Origin: Bacteroidales bacterium
Lineage (GTDB): Bacteria; Bacteroidota; Bacteroidia; Bacteroidales; Muribaculaceae
DNA length: 20,633 nt
NCBI GenBank assembly: GCA_004557825.1
Contig: SFFL01000032.1
Span: forward strand, 1-20,633
Direction of reading: 5' to 3'
Below are positions 7,985-15,056 of this stretch, piece by piece. The translations under genes and the position numbers were made by a program. Under the pieces are notes generated by a model, which saw nothing but the letters and a program-made list of their open reading frames with translations, ran no database searches and was not told the origin of the DNA. Every line of letters starts with the position of its first letter. Position 1 is the first letter of the stretch.

Positions 7985-9265
7985 ATGAAAAAGACATTGC
8001 TCTCCGCCCTGGGTATGCTTCTGTTCGGCACCACTGCTGTAGCCGCAAATCCGGCTGATGCCGCAGCCGACCAGCTTGCATATCAAGTGTCGCAGATTCC
8101 CGGCCCCGGGAAATTTCCCCGCGCTCTCTTCACCGACTATTCCATCGGCGAAGTGGCTTATCAGCTCGAGCGCGAGCCGAAAGATTTCTACCCGCAGATT
8201 GAACTGCGCAATCACCCCACGCTGAAAGAATTCAACACCGTAAGGTATCACAACTACCGCGACTGGACCTCGGGCTTTCTGCCCGGCTCGCTCTGGCTTG
8301 CCTACGAGCTTACCGGCCGCGATGATATGCGCCGTGCCGCTACCGAGCTTACCAACCAGCTCCTGCCTGTGTCGTATATGAAAGACACCCACGACCTGGG
8401 ATTTATGGTCAACTGCTCCTACGGCAACGCCCTGCGTCTGGCTCCCTCCGACTCCATCAAGGCCGTGATCGTGCGCACCGCCGATAATCTGATTTCACGC
8501 TTCGACCCCAAGGTGGGCGTAATCCGCTCCTGGGATTTCGGTCCCTGGAACTACCCCGTGATCATCGACAATATGATGAACCTTGAGCTGCTCTTCAACG
8601 CTTCGCGTCTGACCGGCGACAGCAAATACCGCGACATCGCCCTCAAGCATGCCGACAAGACTCTCAAATGCCACTTCCGTCCCGACTTCACCTCCTACCA
8701 CGTAGTGAGCTACACCCCCGACGGCAGCATCGAGAGCCGTGGCACATTCCAGGGCAAAGCCGACGAATCGGCCTGGAGCCGCGGACAGGGCTGGGCGCTC
8801 TACGGCTACACCGAGTGCTACCGCGAGAGCGGCCGCAAGGAATATCTTGAGCAGGCCCGCCACATCGCCGATATGATTATGGAGCGCAACGTCACCGAGG
8901 ACCTCATCCCCTACTGGGACCTCGACGCCCGCAACGAGCCTACCACGCCCCGCGACGCTTCGGCCGGCGCACTCTACGCCGCCGCTATGATCGAGCTGAG
9001 CACTATGCTCCCCGAAAAGGAGGGCAAGAAATACCTCGACTACGCCGAGAAGATTCTCGCCGCGCTGGCTTCGCCGCAGTACACTGCCGAACAGGGCACC
9101 AACGGCGGCTTCATCCTCAAGCATTCCACCGGCTCGCTTCCCCACGGCTCGGAAATCGACACTCCCCTCAACTACGCCGACTATTACTATCTGGAGGCTC
9201 TCGTGCGCCTCGACCGCGTAAAGAAGGGTCTGCCCGCCACCAGCTGGGACAAAATCAAAAAATGA
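7985..9265 (+). CDS. Glycoside hydrolase family 88, unsaturated glucuronyl hydrolase
   Basis: This 426-residue exported enzyme would hydrate the 4,5-double bond of unsaturated uronic acid at the non-reducing end of lyase-generated oligosaccharides, releasing free unsaturated uronate. I chose the ATG at 7985 over 7952 because it begins a clean signal peptide (MKKTLLSALGMLLFGTTAVA, cut near residue 20). GH88 landmarks are HDLGF with D137 and VIIDNMMNLELL with D195, corresponding by motif to the two acidic residues of Bacillus unsaturated glucuronyl hydrolase, plus WSRGQGWALYG and the alpha-barrel pattern throughout. Length is normal for the family. It is the first gene of the operon; the next gene starts 25 bases later. 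The substrate (chondroitin, heparin, hyaluronan or pectin-type fragments) cannot be read from the sequence. GH105 is less likely given the HDLGF and IIDNMMNL motifs. Confidence 0.92.
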   Translation: MKKTLLSALGMLLFGTTAVAANPADAAADQLAYQVSQIPGPGKFPRALFTDYSIGEVAYQLEREPKDFYPQIELRNHPTLKEFNTVRYHNYRDWTSGFLPGSLWLAYELTGRDDMRRAATELTNQLLPVSYMKDTHDLGFMVNCSYGNALRLAPSDSIKAVIVRTADNLISRFDPKVGVIRSWDFGPWNYPVIIDNMMNLELLFNASRLTGDSKYRDIALKHADKTLKCHFRPDFTSYHVVSYTPDGSIESRGTFQGKADESAWSRGQGWALYGYTECYRESGRKEYLEQARHIADMIMERNVTEDLIPYWDLDARNEPTTPRDASAGALYAAAMIELSTMLPEKEGKKYLDYAEKILAALASPQYTAEQGTNGGFILKHSTGSLPHGSEIDTPLNYADYYYLEALVRLDRVKKGLPATSWDKIKK

Positions 9266-9290
9266 TCTTATTTTAACGCATACTATTACT

Positions 9291-10091
9291 ATGGTAAACT
9301 TTTCACTTGAGGGCAAAGTTGCCCTCGTCACCGGCGGCGTTTATGGTATCGGTTTTGCCATCGCCAAGGCGCTCCACGAAGCAGGTGCCAAAATCGTTTA
9401 TAACTGCAACACTCAGAAGTCGATGGATCTCGGCATCGCCAACTATAAGGAAGCCGGTATCGACGCAAAGGGATATATGTGCGACGTCACCGACGAAGAG
9501 GCCGTAAAGGCTATGATCGCCGACATCGAGAAGAATCTCGGCGGTGTGGACATCCTGGTCAACAACGCCGGCATCATCAAGCGCATCCCTATGACCGAGA
9601 TGAGCTGCGAGGATTTCCGTCAGGTGGTCGACATCGACCTGGTGGCTCCCTTCATCTGCGCCAAGGCCGTTATCCCCGGCATGATTAAGAAGGGCCACGG
9701 CAAGATCATCAACATCTGCTCGATGATGAGCGAGCTGGGCCGCGAGACCGTCAGCGCTTACGCTGCCGCCAAGGGTGGCCTGAAGATGCTCACACGCAAC
9801 ATCTGCTCGGAATACGGCGCTGCCAACATCCAGTGCAACGGCATCGGCCCGGGCTACATCGCCACTCCCCAGACCGCTCCGCTGCGCGAGCTGCAGCCCG
9901 ACGGTTCCCGTCACCCCTTCGACCAGTTCATCATCTCCAAGACTCCCGCAGGCCGCTGGGGCACTCCCGAAGACCTTATGGGTCCGGCCGTCTTCCTGGC
10001 TTCCGACGCCTCCGACTTCGTAAACGGTCATATCCTCTATGTCGACGGCGGCATCCTGGCCTACATCGGCAAGAACCCGCTCGAAGTGTAA
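9291..10091 (+). CDS. kduD: SDR oxidoreductase, KduD / gluconate 5-dehydrogenase type
   Basis: A 266-residue classical short-chain dehydrogenase without a leader, so cytosolic. It has the cofactor motif TGGVYGIG near residues 14-21, NNAG near 91-94, a catalytic Ser in NICSMMSE, and the YxxxK pair in SAYAAAKGG, ending with the VDGG signature near the C-terminus. In the uronate pathway KduD reduces 2,5-diketo-3-deoxygluconate to 2-keto-3-deoxygluconate. Close relatives act as gluconate 5-dehydrogenases and sequence alone separates them poorly; the KduD role is chosen because KduI and GH88 are in the same operon. Spacing is 25 bases after GH88 and 36 before the permease gene. Full length. Confidence 0.85.
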   Translation: MVNFSLEGKVALVTGGVYGIGFAIAKALHEAGAKIVYNCNTQKSMDLGIANYKEAGIDAKGYMCDVTDEEAVKAMIADIEKNLGGVDILVNNAGIIKRIPMTEMSCEDFRQVVDIDLVAPFICAKAVIPGMIKKGHGKIINICSMMSELGRETVSAYAAAKGGLKMLTRNICSEYGAANIQCNGIGPGYIATPQTAPLRELQPDGSRHPFDQFIISKTPAGRWGTPEDLMGPAVFLASDASDFVNGHILYVDGGILAYIGKNPLEV

Positions 10092-10127
10092 TCCTCTAAT
10101 CCTCTCCTCTGAAACGATTCTGAATTA

Positions 10128-11549
10128 ATGGAACAAGTATTTTCCTACATAATCGGACTTGGTGCCGCTGTGATGATGCCGGTGATTTTCACCGTGCTCG
10201 GCGTCTGCATCGGCATCAAGTTCGGCGATGCCCTCAAGAGCGGCCTCAAGGTCGGCGTGGGCTTCATAGGTCTGTCGATTGTGACAGCCCTGCTCACCTC
10301 GGCGCTCGGCCCCGCCCTCAACACTGTGGTCGACATCTACGACCTGCAGCTGAAGGTTTTCGATATGGGCTGGCCCGCTGCCGCAGCTGTGGCATACAAC
10401 ACCGCCGTGGGCGCCCTGATTATCCCCGTGTGCCTCGGTGTGAACATCCTGATGCTCCTGACCAAGACCACCCGCACCGTCAACATCGACCTCTGGAATT
10501 ACTGGCACTTCGCCTTCATCGGCGCGGTGATATACTTCGCCTCCGACTCCCTGGCCTGGGGCTTCTTCGGCGCCGTCATCTGCTATGTCATCACCCTGGT
10601 GCTGGCAGATATGACCGCAATGAAATTCCAGCGCTTCTATAAGGATATGGACGGCATCTCCATCCCGCAGCCTTTCTGCGCCGGTTTCGCTCCCTTCGCA
10701 TGGGCTATGAACAAGGGTCTCGACAAGATTCCCGGCATCGACCGGCTGGAAATCGACGCCGAGGGTATGAAGAAAAAATTCGGTCTCCTGGGCGAACCGC
10801 TCTTCCTTGGCGTAATCGTGGGCGTGGCCATCGGCTGCCTTACCTGCAATAGCTGGCGCGAGATTGTCGACCAAATTCCCTACATCCTCGGCCTGGGCAT
10901 AAAGATGGGCGCCGTGATGGAATTGATTCCCCGAGTGACCGTGCTCTTCATCGAGGGTCTGAAACCCATTTCCGACGCTACCCGTTCGCTCATCGCCCGC
11001 AAATTCAAGGGCGCCGACGGCCTCAACATCGGCATGAGCCCCGCCCTGGTCATCGGCCACCCCACCACTCTGGTGGTGTCGCTGCTGCTCATCCCCGTCA
11101 CCCTCGGTCTGGCCGTGATTCTCCCCGGCAACCAGTTCCTTCCCCTGGCTTCGCTGGCAGGTATGTTCTACGTATTCCCCCTTGTGCTCCCCTACACTAA
11201 GGGCAGTGTGCTCAAGACCTTCATCATCGGCCTCGTGCTCATTGTGGGCGCGCTCTATATGGTCACCAACATCTCTCCGGCCTTCGACCTGGCCGCAAAG
11301 GATGTCTACGCTCAGACCGGCGACGCTGCCGTGCACATCCCCGACGGATTCAGCGGCGGTGCGCTCGACTTTGCCGGCTCGCCTATGTCGTGGGTTATCT
11401 ACCAGCTCACCTACAACCTCAAATGGATCGGCTCGGGTGCGCTCGTGCTCCTGTCGATGGGTCTGATGTGGTGGAATCGCGTCCGCATCATCCGCAACCA
11501 GAAACTTATGATCGCTAATAAATCATCTGAAATACAATCTCCCGAATGA
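10128..11549 (+). CDS. GatC-like PTS EIIC permease without EIIA/EIIB
   Basis: A 473-residue polytopic membrane protein with the hallmarks of the galactitol EIIC family: GWP followed by a long helix, LTKTTRTVNIDLWNYWH, KFGLLGEPLFLG, and SPALVIGHPTTLVVSLLLIP with LPGNQFLP. E. coli GatC, as recalled, has the same blocks in the same order. In the galactitol system EIIC carries the sugar while EIIB phosphorylates it. No EIIA, EIIB, HPr or EI is in the window, and the protein has no fused EIIB domain. It lies between KduD and KduI and overlaps kduI by four bases (ATGA), so it is part of the uronate operon. The likely role is uptake of the KduI product or of unsaturated uronate, possibly as a facilitator or ion-coupled carrier; that is inferred. 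Confidence 0.88.
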   Translation: MEQVFSYIIGLGAAVMMPVIFTVLGVCIGIKFGDALKSGLKVGVGFIGLSIVTALLTSALGPALNTVVDIYDLQLKVFDMGWPAAAAVAYNTAVGALIIPVCLGVNILMLLTKTTRTVNIDLWNYWHFAFIGAVIYFASDSLAWGFFGAVICYVITLVLADMTAMKFQRFYKDMDGISIPQPFCAGFAPFAWAMNKGLDKIPGIDRLEIDAEGMKKKFGLLGEPLFLGVIVGVAIGCLTCNSWREIVDQIPYILGLGIKMGAVMELIPRVTVLFIEGLKPISDATRSLIARKFKGADGLNIGMSPALVIGHPTTLVVSLLLIPVTLGLAVILPGNQFLPLASLAGMFYVFPLVLPYTKGSVLKTFIIGLVLIVGALYMVTNISPAFDLAAKDVYAQTGDAAVHIPDGFSGGALDFAGSPMSWVIYQLTYNLKWIGSGALVLLSMGLMWWNRVRIIRNQKLMIANKSSEIQSPE

Positions 11550-12463
11550 AAAAAATAATCTTTTCTCTCGCTGCACTGGCCATCGCCCTCTGCGGCTCCG
11601 CTAAAACCAACTATACCGTTCAGCGCGCCTGTCATCCCGACGACGTGAAGAACTACGACACCGAGAAGCTCCGCTCTCACTTTATGATGCCCAAGGTGAT
11701 GGAGGAGAACGTAATCAACCTCACCTACTCGATGTACGACCGTCTGATTTTCGGCGGCGTAATCCCCACCACCGTGGTTGAACTCGAAACCATCGACCCG
11801 CTCAAGGCAGAATACTTCCTGGAGCGCCGCGAACTGGGTGTAATCAACATCGGCGGCGACGGCATCGTCAATGTCGACGGCAAGGACTATGAGCTTCACT
11901 TCAAGGATGCCCTCTATGTGGGCCGCGGCAACAAGAAAGTGACTTTCCGCAGCAAGGACAACACCAACCCCGCCAAGTTCTACCTCAACTCCACCCCCGC
12001 CCACAAGGCTTACAAGACTCAGCTCGTCACCATCGACGGCCGCAAGGGTTCGCTCAAAGCCAACTCTTTCGCCGCAGGCAAAATGGAGGAGAGCAACGAC
12101 CGCGTAATCAACCAGCTCATCGTAAATAATGTGCTGGAGGAGGGTCCCTGCCAGCTCCAGATGGGTCTGACCGAACTGAAGCCCGGCTCCGTGTGGAACA
12201 CTATGCCCGCCCACACTCACGACCGCCGCGTTGAGGCTTACTTCTACTTCAACGTGCCCGAAGGCAACGCCATCCTCCACCTTATGGGCGAGCCCCAGGA
12301 GCAGCGTCTGGTATGGCTCCACAACGAGCAGGCTATTATGTCGCCCGAATGGTCGATTCACGCCGCCGCCGGCACCTCCAACTATATGTTCATCTGGGGT
12401 ATGGGTGGAGAGAACCTCAACTACGGCGATATGGACAAGATTCAGTATCTTGATATGAAATAA
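11546..12463 (+). CDS. kduI: KduI, 5-dehydro-4-deoxyglucuronate isomerase, with a signal peptide
   Basis: KduI isomerises 5-keto-4-deoxyuronate, the open form of unsaturated uronate, to 2,5-diketo-3-deoxygluconate. The cupin metal ligands H223, H225, E230 (PAHTHDRRVEAY) and H272 (EWSIHAAAG) are all present. Each is 27 residues later than the recalled E. coli ligands (196, 198, 203, 245), and the protein is 27 residues longer than the 278-residue E. coli enzyme. The difference is at the N-terminus, which is a clear signal peptide: MKKIIFSLAALAIALCGSA, then KTN. The start is firm because it overlaps the permease stop as ATGA and no later Met precedes the domain. The enzyme would therefore be periplasmic, unlike the usual cytosolic KduI. 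The Cys at 16 lacks a good lipobox, so ordinary cleavage is more likely than a lipoprotein. Confidence 0.93.
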   Translation: MKKIIFSLAALAIALCGSAKTNYTVQRACHPDDVKNYDTEKLRSHFMMPKVMEENVINLTYSMYDRLIFGGVIPTTVVELETIDPLKAEYFLERRELGVINIGGDGIVNVDGKDYELHFKDALYVGRGNKKVTFRSKDNTNPAKFYLNSTPAHKAYKTQLVTIDGRKGSLKANSFAAGKMEESNDRVINQLIVNNVLEEGPCQLQMGLTELKPGSVWNTMPAHTHDRRVEAYFYFNVPEGNAILHLMGEPQEQRLVWLHNEQAIMSPEWSIHAAAGTSNYMFIWGMGGENLNYGDMDKIQYLDMK

Positions 12464-13836
12464 TGACTGACAATTTTAAAGAAGTAAACGAAAGCTATAC
12501 CCTCCCGGAGGCTATCCGAGAGGCGCAGCGATGCCTCCACTGCAAGGTGCCCGGATGCAAGAAGGGGTGCCCCATCAGCAACGATATCCCCGACTGGATT
12601 GCCGAGCTGGCCAAAGGCAACTTCGGCAACGCTATGGCCATTATCCACAACCGCAGCAACCTACCCGCTGTCTGCGGCCGTGTATGCGCCCACGAGCGGC
12701 AGTGCGAAGGCAACTGCGTGCTGGCCAAGAAGGGGCAGCACATCAACATAGGCAAGCTGGAGCGCTTCGTGGCCGACTTCGACTCGCAGGCCGGTATCAC
12801 CCATGAGGCCATCCCCGAGAAAAATCGCGGCCGTGTGGCCGTAATCGGCAGCGGTCCCGCCGGTCTCACCATCGCCGGCGACCTGGCCCGCCGCGGCTTC
12901 GCCGTGGAAATCTTCGAGATGGAAAACGAACCCGGCGGCGTACTTATGTTCGGAATCCCCGAATACCGCCTGCCCAAGGAAGTTGTGCGCCGTGAAATCG
13001 CCAAGATTGTCAACCTCGGCGTCAACATCCACCTCAACACCACCATCGGCGAAAGCCACACCGTCGACGACCTCTTCGCACAAGGATTCGACGCCATATT
13101 TATGGGCACCGGCACAGGTGTGCCCAAGCGCCTCAATATCCCCGGCATCAACCATCCCGGCGTGCGCCAGGCCATCCGCTTCCTCCGCCGCGTAAGCCTC
13201 TACGAAAACGGCTACATCCCCCTGCAGGATGTAATCGTAGGCAAAGGCGACCGCGTGTTTGTTGTCGGTTGCGGCAACACCGCCATCGACGCCGCCCGCA
13301 CCGCCCTGCGCATCGGCGCCAAAGAAGTCACCGTGGTCTACCACCGCACCGTCAACGAAATGTCGGCCCTCCGCGCCGAATACGACGACGCTGTGGCTGA
13401 AGGCGTGAAATTCCTCTGGAACTCCTCCATCACCTCCGTCCAGGGCCAGGAGGGCGCCACCAAACTCACCGGCATCGACATCGACACCGAAGGCACCACC
13501 ACACACTACCCCGCCGACCACGTGATTATGGCCGTAGGCAGCGCACCCGCCGCCCGCATCGTCTCCACCACCGGCGGCATCGACGTCGATGAAAAAGGCT
13601 ACGTCCTCACCACCGACACCCCCTACGGCATGACCACACGCCCAGGCGTATTTGCCGGCGGCGACGTCACCAACCGCCCCGCCACCGTGGTACACGCCAT
13701 GCACGATGCCAAACTCGTAGCCGAAGGCATCATGCAATACGTCGACGCCATCCGCCTCCTCCGCCACATCAACGCCACCACCCCCACCCCGGATGAACCC
13801 GCAATGACTTTGGCGCCGCGCGTCCCCTCAGCATAG
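12463..13836 (+). CDS. GltD-like NAD(P)H flavoprotein (glutamate synthase small subunit family)
   Basis: A 457-residue iron-sulfur flavoprotein. The N-terminus has two cysteine groups, C24/C27/C32/C36 and C71/C75/C81/C85, as in GltD, NfnB and the dihydropyrimidine dehydrogenase N-terminal domain, for [4Fe-4S] clusters. FAD binding is shown by VAVIGSGPAG (129-134 for GSGPAG), NAD(P)H binding by VFVVGCGNTAIDAA (G269-x-G271), and the second FAD contact by GVFAGGDVTNRPATVV. No glutamate synthase large subunit or other partner is adjacent. Its ATG overlaps the kduI stop (TAATG), implying translational coupling with the uronate operon. It may be a stand-alone oxidoreductase or pair with a distant subunit. 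The last 20 or so residues (Thr/Pro-rich) are atypical for the family, and the stop codon is in a hairpin loop. Confidence 0.88.
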   Translation: MTDNFKEVNESYTLPEAIREAQRCLHCKVPGCKKGCPISNDIPDWIAELAKGNFGNAMAIIHNRSNLPAVCGRVCAHERQCEGNCVLAKKGQHINIGKLERFVADFDSQAGITHEAIPEKNRGRVAVIGSGPAGLTIAGDLARRGFAVEIFEMENEPGGVLMFGIPEYRLPKEVVRREIAKIVNLGVNIHLNTTIGESHTVDDLFAQGFDAIFMGTGTGVPKRLNIPGINHPGVRQAIRFLRRVSLYENGYIPLQDVIVGKGDRVFVVGCGNTAIDAARTALRIGAKEVTVVYHRTVNEMSALRAEYDDAVAEGVKFLWNSSITSVQGQEGATKLTGIDIDTEGTTTHYPADHVIMAVGSAPAARIVSTTGGIDVDEKGYVLTTDTPYGMTTRPGVFAGGDVTNRPATVVHAMHDAKLVAEGIMQYVDAIRLLRHINATTPTPDEPAMTLAPRVPSA

Positions 13837-13845
13837 TGCTGAGGG
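13825..13845 (+). repeat. 9-bp hairpin with the stop codon of the GltD-like gene as its loop
   Basis: CCCTCAGCA (13825-13833) and TGCTGAGGG (13837-13845) are perfect inverted repeats, and the three bases between them are the TAG stop codon. No T-run follows (CGTATACC), so this is more like an mRNA 3'-end structure or an inserted repeat that supplied a new stop than a classical terminator. Confidence 0.75.
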
Positions 13846-13907
13846 CGTATACCTGAAGCAAGGCTGCTACTCCTGACCGGATGGCCTTCCCGCCCGGATA
13901 GTGCATT

Positions 13908-13931
13908 TTCCGCGGCAAATTCCGCGGCAAA
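13908..13931. repeat. Tandem pair of 12-bp units TTCCGCGGCAAA
   Basis: The unit at 13908-13919 is repeated exactly at 13920-13931, each containing the palindrome CCGCGG. It lies about 35 bases upstream of the rpsO -33 element. It could be a protein-binding site or a simple duplication. Confidence 0.6.
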
Positions 13932-13965
13932 TTGCGCAATGGGCTGAAAATTATTGCGTAAAAGC

Positions 13966-13996
13966 TTGCGCTTCACAAAAAAAAGCGCTACCTTTG
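13966..13996 (+). promoter_or_regulatory. rpsO promoter
   Basis: TTG at 13966-13968 (CTTG in context), a 20-base spacer and TACCTTTG at 13989-13996 fit the Bacteroidetes consensus well. The start site would be near 14000, leaving a leader of about 45 bases before the rpsO ATG at 14044. Confidence 0.75.
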
Positions 13997-14043
13997 CACC
14001 GCTTTTAAACTATTTTACTCACATCTCAAATATCTCTGTAAGA

Positions 14044-14319
14044 ATGCACTTGAATTCTGACGAAAAAATCGAGATCTTCGAGAAATACGGTAAGGGTAAG
14101 ACTGACACTGGCTCGCCTGAAGCACAGATTGCATTGTTCTCGGTCCGTATTGCTCATTTGACTCAGCACATGAAGTCAAATCACAAAGATCATACTACAG
14201 CTCGCGCACTTAAGGCACTCGTAGGTAAGCGCCGCCGTCTGCTTGATTACCTGATCAAGAAAGACATCAACCGCTACCGTGCCGTCATCGCACAGAAAGA
14301 GCTCGGTATCCGCAAGTAA
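14044..14319 (+). CDS. rpsO: 30S ribosomal protein S15
   Basis: S15 binds 16S rRNA in the platform of the small subunit. The 91-residue reading MHLNSDEKIEIFEKYGKGKT, followed by DTGSPEAQIALFSVRIAHLT, RALKALVGKRRRLLDYLIKK and an ALG-type C-terminus, is typical S15, matching the usual length of about 89. I chose the ATG at 14044 rather than the upstream in-frame codon at 13954 because the family begins here and the promoter boxes lie at 13966-13996, inside the longer version. Codon use is less C/G-biased at the third position than in neighbouring genes, as usual for a highly expressed ribosomal gene. It is monocistronic and ends in a terminator. Confidence 0.97.
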   Translation: MHLNSDEKIEIFEKYGKGKTDTGSPEAQIALFSVRIAHLTQHMKSNHKDHTTARALKALVGKRRRLLDYLIKKDINRYRAVIAQKELGIRK

Positions 14320-14362
14320 TCCACCTCGGCACCCCGCCGACGGCACTTGCCAGAACCCCATT

Positions 14363-14406
14363 GCGAGGGCGCGCCCATCCCGGCGCGCCCTCGCTGCATC
14401 TTTTCC
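14363..14406 (+). terminator. rpsO terminator
   Basis: GCGAGGGCGCGCC (14363-14375) pairs perfectly with GGCGCGCCCTCGC (14382-14394) around the 6-base loop CATCCC, followed by TGCATCTTTT. The stem is very GC-rich with a short T-run, and lies 44 bases after the rpsO stop. Confidence 0.75.
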
Positions 14407-14425
14407 CCCCTCCCCTTTACGTCAA

Positions 14426-14481
14426 GCGCTGCGTAGCTGCGCGTCAGACCAGCAGGCTCCTGACGCGCAGCTACGCAGCGC
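14426..14481. repeat. Perfect 22-bp inverted repeat in the rpsO-rpoZ gap
   Basis: The arm at 14426-14447 (starting GCGCTGCGTAGCTGCGCGTC) is the exact reverse complement of 14460-14481, with a 12-base loop ACCAGCAGGCTC. No coding frame covers it. It could be a second, bidirectional terminator between the convergent rpsO and rpoZ genes, or a REP/MITE-like element. A smaller repeat, CTGGC-TAC-GCCAG, lies shortly after it (about 14532-14544). Confidence 0.85.
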
Positions 14482-14584
14482 AATATTCTATATAATCCTG
14501 GGGGTTGCAGCGCTCCAGGCTACTCTGTCAGCTGGCTACGCCAGTCAGCATTTCCCTAACATCATCTGCAGGCCCCTCCTATGC

Positions 14585-14610
14585 GCGGCCGCGATATATC
14601 GCGCCCCTAC
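14585..14610. repeat. Third copy of the 26-bp dispersed repeat
   Basis: GCGGCCGCGATATATCGCGC continuing to CCCTAC at 14610 matches the copy at 204-229 at 25 of 26 positions and the inverted copy at 142-167 at 25 of 26. It lies in the 335-base gene-free interval between rpsO and rpoZ, which otherwise holds only the rpsO terminator and the 22-bp inverted repeat. Confidence 0.8.
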
Positions 14611-14654
14611 TTCGATGGCGCAGGCATAGCAAGGGTGGCGAGGCGGCGGGGGGA

Positions 14655-14993
14655 TTAGTCGTCGAGGGAGAGGCGCTCCTTGGAGGGGTTGCGGTAGTGG
14701 ATTTTGCCCTCTATATATTCCTGGGTGGCAATCAGGGTGGGCTTGGGCAATTTCTCGTAGTAGCGCGAGATTTCAATCTGCTCGCGGTTTTCGGAAACTT
14801 CCTCAAGGGTGTCGTTGAGGGTAGCGAATTCCTGGAGCTTCTTATCGAGTTCGTATTTCATTTCGCCCGCAATCTGGTTGGCACGTTTGGCAATGATAGC
14901 TACTGTTTCGTAGATATTGCCGGTGTCCTTGCAGAGGTCCATAGTGTCGCGGGTGACAGTGTTGAGAGGAGCGTTAGTTTTCTTGTAGTCCAT
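14655..14993 (-). CDS. rpoZ: RNA polymerase omega subunit, Bacteroidetes RpoZ-like protein
   Basis: A 112-residue cytosolic protein beginning MDYKKTNAPLNTVTRDTMDL, with GNIYETVAIIAKRANQIAGE corresponding to the conserved omega segment that clamps the beta' C-terminus (the RAxQI core), then a helical segment and a tail IATQEYIEGKIHYRNPSKER. Omega helps assemble and stabilise RNA polymerase. Location directly downstream of bamD on the same strand, 63 bases apart with no promoter box seen between, is the usual Bacteroidales arrangement and supports the call. It is longer than E. coli omega (about 91) as typical for this phylum. Confidence 0.85.
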   Translation of the reverse strand: MDYKKTNAPLNTVTRDTMDLCKDTGNIYETVAIIAKRANQIAGEMKYELDKKLQEFATLNDTLEEVSENREQIEISRYYEKLPKPTLIATQEYIEGKIHYRNPSKERLSLDD

Positions 14994-15056
14994 ATTATAT
15001 TATGGTGTGAAAATTTTTATTTCGGTGAAATGAATGGAGGGGGAGAGGAGGGGAGA

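Noticed and set aside
10125..11336. A 403-codon minus-strand frame opposite the EIIC gene
   Set aside because: Composition (His, Glu, Asp, Gly repeats) is that of an antisense shadow of a hydrophobic membrane protein.
12661..13767. A 368-codon minus-strand frame opposite the GltD-like gene
   Set aside because: Very rich in Ala, Gly, Val and Asp, with no domain; the sense gene has all cofactor motifs.
13954..14043. Upstream start for rpsO
   Set aside because: It would place the promoter inside the coding sequence and add 30 residues not found in S15.
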